From positions 124,001 through 188,000 of the forward strand of contig BDSL01000039.1 of the NCBI GenBank assembly GCA_003116995.1: a stretch of DNA of 64,000 nt, in the 5' to 3' direction. Source of the DNA: Yamagishiella unicocca (lineage: Eukaryota > Chlorophyta > Chlorophyceae > Chlamydomonadales > Volvocaceae). The number at the start of each line of letters is the position of its first letter. The stretch's first letter is position 1. The notes beneath the pieces were generated by a model. That model was not told the DNA's origin. It searched no databases and saw only the letters and a program-made list of their open reading frames with translations. Shown here piece after piece: positions 13,001-23,462 of this stretch. The position numbers and the translations under genes were made by a program.

Positions 13001-13473
13001 AGCGAGGCAACATCGCGGTCAAGGGCCGAGGAAACATGACGGTGCGTTCCCTGTGACGAAGCTTCCTAGGTCATGGGGTACCTGCACCATCTGGGTTTCC
13101 CTGCTGACTTGGGTACGGCACTTAAGTTCCGGGCGTTATGGATAAATATTAGGAAACGTATGCGTCTCTGCTCCTCTTGACATGCTGATGGAATTTAATG
13201 TTTTGTGCAGGGCGTCTTCCGTCTCTCTGCGTCTCTTCACTGCTCACATTTGTCGTATCATATTGTGCATTTCTTCTGCGTTCTTCTATTCGCGCTAGTG
13301 GACAGCATACGTGTCTCTAAGGCTGCCCTTGAGCAGGTCAGCAACTACGTAACCGTGTCCACGACGAGACGCCACACAACCCTTTGCGCGTTGTTGCTGA
13401 CCTTGCAACCATCATGCAGACATACTTCGTATCCGGGACGCGAGCAACCACCTGCTGTCATCAAATGCTGTAG
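10089..13473 (+). CDS. Soluble-type guanylyl cyclase: HNOBA, coiled coil and class III catalytic domain (5' end not resolved)
   Basis: Makes a cyclic nucleotide, probably cGMP. Exons: 10089-10589, 10836-10889, 11201-11341, 11649-11865, 11961-12039, 12214-12363, 12777-13041 and 13420-13473 (TAG). All phases agree and give 486 residues plus the stop. The first listed exon starts at an acceptor, so upstream exons are missing from the model. The HNOBA domain begins at [19 protein letters not shown] and ends at [16 protein letters not shown] and [12 protein letters not shown] signalling coiled coil follows ([20 protein letters not shown]...[11 protein letters not shown]). The cyclase domain has both metal-binding Asp positions (FSD at the 11865/11961 junction; ETIGDAY), the transition-state Asn and Arg (TVNVASRME), and the guanine-type Glu in KLETIGDAY. 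The second base-specificity position, normally Cys in guanylyl cyclases, is Ser (PRFSIYGD). The usual DIVGFT stretch reads DVAGHM. The C-terminus is TYFVSG plus a short tail. No H-NOX heme domain was found upstream, so an NO-sensing role is not supported by what is visible. Confidence 0.92.
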
Positions 13474-14010
13474 TACCGGTGGCCTTACACCTGGATGTGG
13501 GGGTTTGCTGAAAGGATGAGCTGGTACTTAGGTGGCGGGAGTAAGTACAATAGTTGGTTCCGTTCATGTGTCGTTGCGACCCAGCGACGGGTCGGCCAAG
13601 AATTTTGCTTCGTTAGTTCGGACAGGCCTTTGCAGCACTGGGCCTCGTACCAGAAATCCTATATACCAAGAAACCGCCGATATCAACGTACGAAGTGGTA
13701 AAAGTACACGTGTTCATAATATAGCTCGCTACTCGCTGGGCATAGGCTCAAGGCTTCGCATGTAGTCTATAGCATGTGGTAGCTCTGATAATCGCGCGCC
13801 CGCCACAGGCCAGAACAGGCATAGTTCATATGTTAGCTCCTCGTCGTTTTTGGCTGCCCTGCGGCTTCGGCTAGGTAACCTGGCACCGTTCTTATCAAGG
13901 ATTTTGGGCCTTGCCTGAACAAATAAACGATAGCAGTCGGTATTTGTTGAGCTGAAGGATGGCGCCCTTATTACATATTAAGGCTTTACATTCTGTCGTC
14001 TTTCTTGCTT
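13474..14010. other. 3' flank of the cyclase gene
   Basis: Short AT-richer stretch with no coding signal; probably the 3' UTR of the cyclase. It ends with the left 7-bp target duplication of the adjacent transposon (14004-14010). No TGTAA is visible before the transposon, so the element may have inserted into or next to the 3' UTR. Confidence 0.4.
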
Positions 14011-14888
14011 CAGAGGGTATCAAAGTGTCGTTCTAATCCCGATCCTCGAAAATAGTTGGTCCGGCAATCCCTCGTGAAATCTAATCCCCGACGGGTTTAA
14101 TCCCTAAGCCCCCAATTCCAAAGCGAGTTCTAATCCCCAGCGCGGCAATCCCCCACCGGGTTGAATCCCCTCGAGGAGGCGGTTTCAATCCCCAATCCCC
14201 ACGGGTCCGCAGCAGTCCCCAGCCCGTGTGAGTTTTCAGTATTCCCCCAGCGGCTGAGGAGCTGTGAGAAGCGGCGGGTGTCATTTGCGTTTGGTGTCGC
14301 ACCCTAGGATTCCGCTTCCCAGGGGCCTTGCCTTGCGTATAGAGCGCAGTCCTTCCTCGATGGAGTTTACAGTTGGTGGTTATGGCGGAGAATAATGGTG
14401 GCAATGTAACACCTCCTCGAACCGCAACGGCGATTAAGGATGCACAGACGGCTGTTGGCAGTCAATAGGTAGCACCCCTAATCACTAACCCCAACACTCC
14501 CGCTCAACGGTACTTTTAACACCATGCATTACGTGGGGCACCGCACCTTCCCACCTCCCGCCCATCTTGGTCCATCCCGCCTCCTTTCCCCAACACGCAT
14601 TAAACACCGGTGCAAAAAAAAAACGCACAGGCGTTCGGTCCGATGCAGGCAGGTCGGGTTACATGACGGCAGTCTAGGCAACTAAAGGAAACGCATACAA
14701 GGAGGTTGTCTACGGATCGTGTATATATGTATAGGAGAATGGGGAGCCATGGACTATCAGCTGTACGCCTGTACCACCATTCCATCTGTTCGTGTGTACG
14801 ATTGACACGTTGGGAACTAAATGACGCCTGTCCTCCTCTTATTATACCTCCATTTTCTGAAGTCATATAGCTAGAGTGCTGCGGTCGT

Positions 14889-15008
14889 TCAAACGATAGC
14901 GATGTCTTCCTCGGACAGGTCGTCTTCGAAATCGGAAGGCGACCCCTCGACAGAGAGTTCTTCCTCTGGTTCGACGGAGGAGTCTACGTCGTCGGGCTCT
15001 TGAGGTGT
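14889..15008 (-). CDS. Acidic C-terminal exon of an unidentified gene inside the transposon
   Basis: A minus-strand terminal exon of 39 codons plus stop, preceded by a good acceptor (CATCCTCACAG). It encodes a strongly acidic tail (EPDDVDSSVEPEEELSVEG, then DFEDDLSEEDIAIV). Such tails are common in nuclear or DNA-associated proteins. A possible upstream exon at about 15290-15400 encodes a basic stretch (QETREDRPKVRRLRLSTLRH), but I could not join the two by phase. It may belong to the element's own protein; function unknown. Confidence 0.4.
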   Translation of the reverse strand, partial: TPQEPDDVDSSVEPEEELSVEGSPSDFEDDLSEEDIAIV

Positions 15009-15721
15009 CTGTGAGGATGGAGATAATGGCGAGGAATATGTGAGCAGTCTGCCTTTGTCTGCTGGCAGTGTCCGAGTGCACCACTGGTGCACTAACCCAT
15101 TTTCGTCGCCACGGCCTCGGTGCCTTCGCCTAACGCGTACATTGCATCGTAGGTAATCACCGAAGACACAGAGCGCAAGGCCTTCGCGGAAAGGGTAAGT
15201 CGGTGGGGAATTTTCGCCGCACCGTCGACCATGCCTCTGTCCCAGTTTGTCCGCGGTCTGCGACATCCGTAAGTTACAATATCACTTCTGACGTATGTCG
15301 CAGGGTGGAGAGCCTAAGTCGCCGAACCTTGGGGCGGTCCTCACGAGTTTCCTGCGCGAATCTGGCCTCTTGATCGTGGCAGCTGGAGGAGAGCGGCATC
15401 CGAACGCCCAATGACGTGATTGGAGGTAAGAGAGCGGGAGAGGGTATCGGATGGCGCCTAGTAATACGATTTTTGTGCATACCGGTACCAGGCTCTTAGC
15501 GAACCTAATTTCGCTTTATCCTGCCGTCTGTTTCGGCAGGTATGTACAGAGCTATTGGGCCACATAGGCAGAGCTGGGCGCAGGGAGTGCTCACTTCTGG
15601 CGTACTCGGTGCTGGCCGTGTACAACAATTGCGGAGGAACGCTCAAGTGAGAGGCGGGACCGCGACACCGGTGATGCAAGTGCACCCTGGCCAGATGTCA
15701 GCGGTTACCGGCACGCCACGC

Positions 15722-16276
15722 CACTAAATGGCTGGCGGGCGTTCAGCAAGCAGGGCAACCTTGCCAACCTGTTTGCTGGCGCACCCGAGCCCGCCAAGGG
15801 TGTCCTGCTCTGCCGCTTCCTGCCTCCGGACCAACAGCTGCAGCTGCGCAGGCCCGTAGGCTTGGCGCCCCCTTTCAGCGCGCTGGGCGCAGCAGCAGCA
15901 ATGGGCGCTGCCACAGGGCATGGCCGACCCCGCAGCAGTGCGGACGGCGGACAACCAGGAACCAGCGCCGTCATCCCCTTGCCAGCCCTGCGCCCACACC
16001 TGGCGCTGATGCCTGGACCCCTGTTCGTCACACGACGCCAACTCCAGGGTTGGAGCGGCGCGTTTTTTTGATGCCGCGGATGATGGCTTAGATGCAGCTA
16101 ACGCATGGTCGGGGAACCTGTTTGTGAACCCGCCATTCGGTACCCATGACGGGGGGAAGTTTGCAGGGCCTTTTCCTGCAGCGATGTATCCTAGGTTACA
16201 AGGCGGGGATTGTACAACAGATGGTAGTGCAGCTGAAGGCGAGCCCGCGTGCAAAACCCGCACGGCAGCGAGGTAG
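15722..16276 (+). pseudogene. Broken N6-adenine methyltransferase-like / retroelement-type frame
   Basis: Two overlapping plus frames appear to belong to one ancestral protein. The first (15722-16071) reads NGWRAFSKQGNLANLFAGA, then a long Pro/Ala-rich stretch to a stop. A second frame, open from about 16010 to 16276, carries ARFFDAADDGL, then WSGNLFVNPPFG. The NPPF box with preceding W-x-G-N-x-F resembles the catalytic motif of phage-type Dam methyltransferases, and similar modules in algal retroelements. Continuity needs a frame change near 16010-16060, so this is most likely a decayed copy. The family call rests on motif resemblance only. Confidence 0.45.
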
Positions 16277-17142
16277 TGTACCTTGGAAACAGTGGCGCCA
16301 AGTTTGCGCAGATGTTTAGGAGGGTAGGACAAATAGCCGGCCACAATGCATGGGCGCTCACGCCCGGTGCGTCGGACCAAGTTGGCACTTGATGTGCACT
16401 TGTGGGTGTCCATGTATTTTTTTTGCTTACTGCAGGGTCGGCCTGGATAATGCGGGCGGCCAAATTGTTAGACTCCCTTTTAGGGACTGGGCCAGACCGC
16501 TAGGACATGGCAGCTGAGTCCAGATGGGTATGTACTTCATTCCACGCGTTACTGCCTGCTTGAATTAGATTCTTTTTTGTAGGCTGCTGTGCAGCGGTAC
16601 GGTACGGGATGGTCCATGATGCATCGTGAAGAGAAGGACGGGTTGTCCTGGTTTGCCTGGATTGGCTGGTCGAGGCAGCGACCTGAACTGTACGACTGGG
16701 CAGGTTTAGTCAGGTTCAGATCTGTAACTTTGGTATGGCATCTGACTATGCAAACCCGTGTCACCTAGGCCAACCATGCATGTTGCACTTCTCTCGTTAC
16801 TGGTGCAGCCGGTTGTGGGCAGCTCTATGACGATATGGACCAGTACGGCCTCGTCATGTGACCTGGTGTTGCGGCCCATCCAGCCAGCAGCGCAGCTACC
16901 CCCACACTTCATGCCCTTCCCAACCAGCGATGTGTATCCCGTACGACCCCAACCCCACCCCGACCGCGGGCCAATCCAATCCCTGCCGTCGGCCAATCCA
17001 ATCCCTGCCGTTGGAAGGTTGAATCCCTGACATTGGAAGGTTGAATCCCTACCGTTGCACAGTCCAATCCCACCCTTTGGCTAATCTAATCCCCAAGCCA
17101 GGACCAACCCTTTTGGCAATCCTAATCCCTTGATACCCTCTG

Positions 17143-18244
17143 CTTGCTTGTGACCGTCGTAAGGAATTTGAAACGGCTAATGCGAATCCCAGACTGCCAT
17201 CAATCGAGACGGTAGAGATATATATGTTTCACTCCGCAGCCGCCTAATTGACGCTGTACGGAGGGAGATCGTAGGAGGCATCGTCGCGTCGATTTCGACA
17301 GGTACATTTCTCTATGCTCTCGTATGTCGTGTCGCATATGTAAGGGTATTGCCTATACAACAGTCGGTTGGTGATGTGCTGCTCCTTGCGGGCTGAAAGT
17401 CACCAAAGTTACAAATAACACCGTACTCTGCGGCGAACGATGCCCAGTAGGATCGCAACTGCGTAGCAAACAGTGTTCGGTGTCCTTACAGCAATCCCTT
17501 ACTAGCTTCTACTTCACCATCCAGATGGCCTGCGGTAGCTGTTTGCGACACAACGATGCCCATCCAACGTGGTTGGCGCTGAGGTGGTTTCCGCTGCTGG
17601 TTGCTATGTTGGCGGTGCTGAGAAATGTTATTCGACCGACGGTGCGGATAGACATGTAAAGCACGATGCAAGCAAATGGAGTCGTTGCTTGTGCGCAAGC
17701 AACCCCTTAAAGCGGGGCCCTGCCGCACCACGGCCCTCCACGGCCAACCACGGCGTGCGGCTCACGGACACCCCTTGCGGAAGCGCGCTGTCCCCGTCTG
17801 TCCCATTGAACATTCATTTTGTGCCTACGTTTGCACACTGTTTATTAGGTGCGGAGGCGGCGATGATCATCCTATGCACTAAGAAGATGACGGAAGATGA
17901 CGTGTCCTTCGCTTGCTTGCCGATCAGCCGGTAGGGACCAATGTCAATGTTTGTTCACGAAATTATAACGGTGAAAGATGAGGATGTAAGCTCACTGCAG
18001 GGTAAACCCCTGGTAAACCGGTAAATGGCGCGCATGCTTGGTGCAAGTTTACCAGTCCAATCGCTGCCTCCAACCGTCTCCAACGATCTGCAACGACATG
18101 TGTACACAGTAGTTAAGATGGACAGTGTGGTTGCAACAGCGACTTCCTTAAGCTGAAGAAGACGGGCCTTGGACTCCCACCAATGCGATCGTAGGCTGTG
18201 CGCAGTTGGCTCGACCAAAACGAATATCCATCCGGCAAAAAAAG
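17143..18244. other. Unassigned region
   Basis: Begins with the right target duplication of the transposon. No domain or exon chain recognised; the overlapping short frames at 17569-17934 and 17955-18218 look like chance. It ends in a run of seven A (18237-18243), which reads as a T run immediately downstream of the minus-strand tRNA. Confidence 0.35.
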
Positions 18245-18317
18245 TGTCACCGCCGGGACTCGAACCCGGGTCGCGTGGGTGAAAGCCACGTATCCTAACC
18301 GCCTAGACTACGGAGAC
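18245..18317 (-). tRNA. tRNA-Glu (UUC), copy 1
   Basis: A 73-base cloverleaf on the minus strand. The anticodon loop CTTTCAC (anticodon TTC) sits on a CGTGG/CCACG stem. The T arm contains GGGTTCGAGTCCC. The D-arm sequence GTCTAGGCGGTTAGGAT resembles plant tRNA-Glu. The acceptor stem (GTCTCCG/CGGTGAC) has one T-T mismatch at position 4. A run of seven T follows directly and can serve as a Pol III terminator. Confidence 0.9.
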
Positions 18318-18393
18318 ACGAACACCTGTGCAATATATGGGCGCACGATAATGTAGTCCCGCAACAACCGGAACAATCGCAGGTTGCCCGTAC

Positions 18394-18596
18394 CCGACCT
18401 TGGTTCCGTGTCTCTTCCGCAGTGCTTTCCCGCCGGGATAAGGGCGGGTGCCGCCTGTCGTGCGGCCACTGTAACGTGGTCTCTCTCTCTCTCGTCCTTG
18501 GTTCCGTGTCTCTTCCGCAGTGCTTTCCCGCCGGGATAAGGGCGGGTGCCGCCTGTCGTGCGGCCACTGTAACGCGGTCTCTCTCTCTCTCGTCCG
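18394..18596. repeat. Tandem pair of double-hairpin repeats with CT tail
   Basis: Two nearly identical ~100-bp units (about 18394-18493 and 18497-18596). Each contains CCTTGGTTCCGTGTCTCTTC, then two potential hairpins (CCCGCC...GGGCGGG and GCCGC...GCGGC), then CACTGTAACG and a (TC)n tract. The same unit recurs at 23724-23803 and 23953-24059, again on the 5' side of a minus-strand tRNA-Glu. The origin is unknown; a retroposed structured RNA is one option. Confidence 0.85.
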
Positions 18597-18718
18597 GTGA
18601 CTTTGCCGTCCGTCTCACCGGCAAAAAACCAGCAACGCAGGGGCTGCGCGAGTGGGCTCACCTCCTCCCACCCGGCCGCCCGGCGGTCGGGCGACGCGGC
18701 GGCGCGCAGAGGGGTATA

Positions 18719-18890
18719 AGGTTGCAGGGGTATGCTTGCAGGGGTCATGCTTGCACGCGTATGCTTGCAGGAGTATGCTTGCAGGGGTATGCTTGCAGGG
18801 GTCATGCTTGCACGCGTATGCTTGCAGGAGTATGCTTGCAGGGGTATGCTTGCAGGGGTATGCTTGCATGTGCATAGGCTTGCAAGGGGC
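18719..18890. repeat. Minisatellite, ~14-bp unit
   Basis: Consecutive copies of a unit close to GGGGTATGCTTGCA, with GTCATGCTTGCACGCGTATG variants, form a higher-order repeat of about 56 bases. All reading frames across it are repetitive and not taken as coding. Confidence 0.9.
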
Positions 18891-18892
18891 AG

Positions 18893-19060
18893 TCAGCGGG
18901 CCCGCAGGGGGCCCGCCACGTGCAATGGTAGGTCGAGCAGGCGCTGCCACTCGGCCTTGAGGTCGGGGATCGGCTGTGCGAGGCCGACGAGTTTCTGCAG
19001 GACACGATCCTTCTCGGTGTCATCACCGAGCGGGTGTGCCCGCTGTGCCCGCCCGCTTGG
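18893..19060 (-). pseudogene. Possible protein-coding relic
   Basis: A minus frame reads GDDTEKDRVLQKLVGLAQPI then PDLKAEWQRLLDLP. This is balanced, helix-like and more protein-like than its surroundings. It is short, lies between minisatellites, and has no start or splice context. It may be a fragment of a transposable-element protein; no family recognised. Confidence 0.25.
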
Positions 19061-20060
19061 GCACCTGGGCGCCAAAATTGGTACCGCCATCCCACCTCCC
19101 ACCTACCAGGGGGCTGGGTGCTTGGGCGTCCAAAGGAAGGTGGGTGCCAGGGTGCGCGCGAATTGCCGAAGAAAGCACGCAAAGCGGTGCAACCTGCGGT
19201 TGGGCGCCAACTGCCGTCCGCGTCGCAGAAGAAAGGAAGCGAATTGGGCGAGCCGCCTACTACTCGGGCGCCCAAAGGGGGGTGGTGCCAGGGTGCCCTG
19301 TGGGTGTGGGGTGCAGGGGGCTGCGTGCCCGGGCGCCAAAATCAGAGTAGCTGCCATCCGTCAATGATTATGATCTCCCAGTTACCAGGGGGCTGGGAGC
19401 TTGGGCGCCCACGCGCCATGTTGTAACGGTTACAGTGGGTTCCAGACCAAGAGGTAGAACCATCGGGCCATGTGTGAACTGGAGTCCCCACCAACTACTC
19501 AGCACGCACCATCTGGCAATGAAGATGTGCTATTTGCTCGGGCGCCCACAGGGAGGTGGGTGCCAGGGTGCCTTATGGGTGTGGGGTGGAGGGGGCTGGG
19601 TGCCAAAATTGGACAAGGGGGCCGGGTGCCTGAGCGCCAAAACCGGGCTCTCAGATGCTGATACATCCTTCGGGTGGGTGCCTGGGATATGTCGGAAGAA
19701 TAAGGGAGCTAATACGCCCAACGGGTGTGTGCGTGTGTGGACCGCCTGCCCCGCTGCCAAAAACGATGTGGGTGCCAGGGTGCCCCGTGGGTGTGGGGTG
19801 CAGGGGGCTGGGTGCCTGGGCGCCAAAATAGTGCTAGCTGCCACCCGCCTGCTCCGCAGCTGCCTGCTTGCCGCCAATTAATGTTTGCCACCCGCCCGGG
19901 TGCCAAAAGGGGTGTGGGGTGCAGCGCAGGGGGCTGGGTGCCTGGGCGCCACGATCGGAGCTGCCGCCATCCGCAAACTACTATGACCTCCCAGCTACCA
20001 GGGGGCTACCAGCTCAGATGCTCATACTCCTTCGGGTGGGTGCCTGGGATACATCGAACG
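19050..20060. repeat. Degenerate G-rich repeat array
   Basis: Roughly seven diverged copies of a unit built around GGTGCCAGGGTGCCCTGTGG, GTGTGGGGTGCAGGGGGCTG and GGGTGCCTGGGCGCCAAAAT. Copies are separated by short A/T-richer pieces such as ATGACCTCCCAGCTACCAGG. Copy spacing varies (about 100-250 bases). One AAC-tailed repeat interrupts the array at 19420-19468. Confidence 0.8.
19420..19468 (-). repeat. AAC-tailed dispersed repeat (truncated copy)
   Basis: Family core on its forward strand: GGCGATGTGCCCGATGGTTC, then TACCTCTTGGTCTGGAACCC, then ACTGTAACCGTTACAACAAC. This copy is in reverse and stops after the GCCCGATGG segment. Confidence 0.8.
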
Positions 20061-20398
20061 CGATCATATCATTTACCTATCCAGCACCTATCTGGGACCC
20101 ACTGCCCCTGCCCACTGTAACCGTTACAACAACCACCCCTGCCAAATTTGCGCTCTTCATACCTCCTAAAGGAGGTAAGCATTCACACGGGCGAAAATGT
20201 TTGCCCGTCCATTCCAATTCCACACACACGGAAACTATTCTAGTTGTCGTCGACCTAGCTGTCTGGCATCCCATTCTGGCATCCCTTGCCTCTTTGTTTG
20301 GAGTCCTGCCATGGGTATGTGTCATTACTTTAACTGCACCCTTGTTCCATTCGCAGTGGTCCTAGGTGGACAGTAGCCAGGTGTGATAAGGGTGTCAG

Positions 20399-20470
20399 GT
20401 TGTTGTAAAGGTTACAGTGGGTTCCAGACCAAGAGGTAGAACCATCGGGCGCATCACCTGACACTGACAA
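20399..20470 (-). repeat. AAC-tailed dispersed repeat
   Basis: Reverse copy of the family described at 19420. It includes the GTGTCAGG end and a tail of two AAC-type triplets. A forward partial copy (CCCACTGTAACCGTTACAAC) lies 280 bases to the left at about 20110-20132, so the two face each other. Confidence 0.85.
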
Positions 20471-20837
20471 GGGGTGTCGGCTTCCTCGAAGCCGGAAAAA
20501 GGGCGGGGCCCCCTTAAATCCGTAAAGGCCAGTTGCTTAGCCGCGTGTGTGACAACAGCAGCAGGGCTGTTTCACCACGCAAGGATAGGACCATCTTGAC
20601 AAAAGTGTAAGGGAAGCCAGCGTTAATTGATTGCATGCGCCAATTCCGGGCGCATGCCGCATGGTCAGTACCGTGAAGCCCCAACCGACATGCCCTTGTC
20701 ATGGAAGGCCAGAGCGTTGCTTAGGAAACCAACGTGCGGGAAATCATCTGCGAGGTGCCTGCTGACAGAGCTGAGGGTCCCACGGTAGACAACACCATAA
20801 TCATCGTTGCCGGGCATCAAAGCGAATGATAGAGCCG

Positions 20838-21400
20838 GGGAATCGTTGGGAACACGGGTTTAATTGGTGGGAACACGGTGCGTGTCATGACCGTGTTCCC
20901 AGCATCTAGGCCGTGTTCCCGCCCTTGCAATTATTCCGGACACAATCAACGAAGCGTCCTTATACGTCATTTAGAAGGTACCGGGCATCCATGCGAACGA
21001 TATGAGTTCCCAGCATTTTAGGCCGTGTTCCCAACCATGACCGGCTAGCCTTACATCCCCACAGAATACTGCCCAAAATCACTCCAAGGCTATGGTACCC
21101 TTAGTATGACGGATAAAAGCTCGATGTGTCCGGACCACTCGCAAGGGTGGTAACACGGCCTGAAATGCTGGGAGCACGGTCATGAAACACACCATGTTCC
21201 CACCAATATCCCCCGTGTTCCCACCCATTTCCCTGCTCATCTAACCCGCATGGATGCCCGATTACTTTCAAGATGGCCTCTAAGATTAATTGAATGTGTC
21301 CGGACAACTGGAAAGGCGGCGGGGAACACGGCCTAAAATGCTGGGAATGGCATGCACCGTGTTCCCACCAATTGCAAGGGCGAGAACACGGCCTGATCAC
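20838..21400. repeat. Inverted cluster of GGGAACACGG modules
   Basis: An ~85-bp unit (GGTGGGAACACGGTGC, then GACCGTGTTCCCAGCAT, then TAGGCCGTGTTCCCGCCCTT, ending TCCGGACACA) occurs forward near 20868-20945. It occurs reversed near 21115-21225 and again near 21297-21395. A second shared segment, CGGGCATCCATGCG, is also inverted (about 20980-20996 versus 21248-21262). The whole forms a long imperfect palindrome, as expected for nested non-autonomous DNA elements. No coding frame is supported. Confidence 0.8.
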
Positions 21401-21892
21401 TCAGTGTTATGTACCAAACCATTGTGAGGCTTGTGCATGCCAACCATCGCCAAAATGCTGGCTGGCACAGCCGAGCGCGCCACGGGAGAGAGCGTCATGA
21501 GTGCACCTCCTCGCTCGAAGGTCCCGATCGGTTGGCTTACGATAGTAGTAGCGCAGGTCACAAAACAAAACGGCTAGCCTATCAGCATAAAGTCAAAAGG
21601 TGCTCGGCCCGGCAAGCCGCAACGATGGTGAAGTAAGATGCAAGGCCGCGGCGAGCGGATATCAGAAATATCAGATGCCGTGGTTTAATATTTTTATTAT
21701 GAGATACATGGAACCTGCTAGAGGGAAGTATAGTGCGAAAGGCGTTGCTTTGACCGCGGCCTTGCTCCACGGCGACCGTAAAACTCGTTCTCGCTCAAAT
21801 GATTTTTGGTTGCCAAAGTAAGGTTAGTACGTAATAGAGGATGCATAAGGCTATTGAAATATGGTTACAGTTGGGCGTCCTATAATGTTTGG

Positions 21893-21992
21893 TGCGAACG
21901 CACGCACGCACGCACGGACGCACGCACGGACATGGGCAACCCTAGGGGGCGGGGCCCCCCGAGGCGCTTCGCGCTGGGGCCCCGCCCAAAAA
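21893..21992. repeat. CACG simple repeat and GGGGCCCCGC palindromic block
   Basis: A short (GCAC)n-type tract is followed by GGGGCGGGGCCCC and GGGGCCCCGCCC arms around CGAGGCGCTTCGCGCT, giving a strong potential hairpin. AAGACGGAGG-AACAAAGACCGAC next to it is shared with the sequence after the AAC-tailed repeat at 24831. Confidence 0.7.
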
Positions 21993-22066
21993 AGACGGAG
22001 GTAACAAAGACCGACCTGCACCGGAACAAAGGCAAACCACCAGAACACCAAATCGACAGGCCTAGG

Positions 22067-22120
22067 TTGTTGTTGTAACGGTTACAGTGGGTTCCAGACC
22101 AAGAGGTAGAACCATCGGGC
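22067..22120 (-). repeat. AAC-tailed dispersed repeat
   Basis: Reverse copy with three tail triplets (GTTGTTGTTGTAACGG on the plus strand). It is flanked on both sides by CCTAGG, which may be a short target duplication. Confidence 0.85.
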
Positions 22121-23389
22121 CTAGGTGTAACACTAGGGCATGACAACTATACCCGGCCGTGCTGTTGGTGCTTTCCTGGCCGACCGTATTGGCCGACTTC
22201 AGGCCTGACTGGCGTGTGCTGTCTTGAGCGCTCAGGCTACAACTGATCAGGTCGTAGGCACATTAGCAGTTGAACGCCGCAACCTCTTCCGTGTTTCTGC
22301 CCTGGGTATCCTGACTCCCGACCGAAGTGCGGCCCACAGCTGCACTGTTACTTGCGGGGCAACTATGCTCGTCACTGTTGTTACACGTGCAACTGGGCAC
22401 CTCGTGCGAGAGGGTACTTCGAGCACGGCCGGGAATACCAGGAGTGGCATCCCGCCGTGCTAAGGCGGTGGAGGCTACGTGGGCCCGATGTGCACACCTT
22501 ATCCCTTCGGCTCCGATCGTGAGCCAGCTACCATCCGACACCGAAAGTTACCAGACGATATCTCGCGAGTGTGTTGTTAGGAATGGTTCGTTGAAACTGA
22601 GTAACGGACGTTGTCGTGACACAGTGCGTGATTGACACAGTGTAGTCACTTCGCTGTAGTCACTGTTCTAAGTGCGTGGGCTGCAGTGTCTAAGTGGGTC
22701 CGTTATTGCCGTACGAGCGTTGCGATGCGCCGGTGCTAAGGGACCGTGTTGTCCCTGTGCCAGGCAGTCCCCCTTTTAAGATCTGGAGCCCACTGTAACA
22801 AGTACAACAACGTGTTCCTGGAGCGGCGCCGAAACCATGCACTAATGCCCGTGAATCGTTCATGCCGCTGCTGGGCATGACATAGTGAAGTCACATCACA
22901 TAGCCGGTTCATGAAAGGATGGTTTGCCCGGATTGCCTTGCTTAGAGGCATTGCAGACGAACATATCCAATCAGGGTGTCCATGCACTTACGGTCTGGGG
23001 CCCACTGTGACAGTTACTACTACCCTAATGATCCGACAAGGGGGCATGGTTACAGGGTTAACCTTCTATGTAGCTGCCAGTGTGTGGCTGGTTGCCTGCC
23101 AATTGTGCTCCTTTTTGCTAGTGGGCCACACCGGGCTCCACAGTTACCAGCAGATAGGTTGTTTCCGCATTACCGCACCTAGAAATGAAAAATATATGAG
23201 TGAATTACTTTCAGTATTCTCTGAAATTGCCAATCTGATGGATTATGGCAAACTGTGGCCTTAGTCACAAGTGGCACTGACAGTGTACGTACCGTAGAGA
23301 ATGAACACTAGTCTAGATCAACATCCCCAACGTTGAAACCTTCAAGCACTCATGTGCGCAACCATGCCATCATTGAAGCATCAATAAGC

Positions 23390-23462
23390 TGTCCCTGCCG
23401 GGACTCGAACCCGGGTCCCGTGGGTGAAAGCCACGTATCCTAACCGCCTAGACTACAGGGAC
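23390..23462 (-). tRNA. tRNA-Glu (UUC), copy 2
   Basis: A 73-base cloverleaf almost identical to copy 1. Its acceptor stem is fully paired (GTCCCTG/CAGGGAC) with discriminator A, anticodon TTC, and a canonical T arm. Unlike copy 1, no T run follows within about 35 bases, so the Pol III termination site is not obvious. Confidence 0.92.

Larger units (their letters stand above)
14011..17142. mobile_element. DNA transposon with 13-bp TIRs and 7-bp target duplication
   Basis: The left end reads CAGAGGGTATCAA. The right end is its exact reverse complement (TTGATACCCTCTG, 17130-17142). Both ends are flanked by the same 7 bases, CTTGCTT (14004-14010 and 17143-17149). Inside each end lies a subterminal array of degenerate AATCCC-containing units: about 14032-14210 on the left and 16975-17130 on the right. 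These arrays are direct, not inverted. The interior holds a minus-strand acidic terminal exon and a broken methyltransferase-like frame; no transposase was recognised. TIRs starting CAG with 7-8 bp duplications would suit hAT- or KDZ-like superfamilies, but I do not assign one. Confidence 0.75.

Noticed and set aside
18652..18960. Cys/Tyr/Gly-rich repeat peptide frames
   Set aside because: All three frames are repetitive because of the 14-bp minisatellite; there is no start or splice context.
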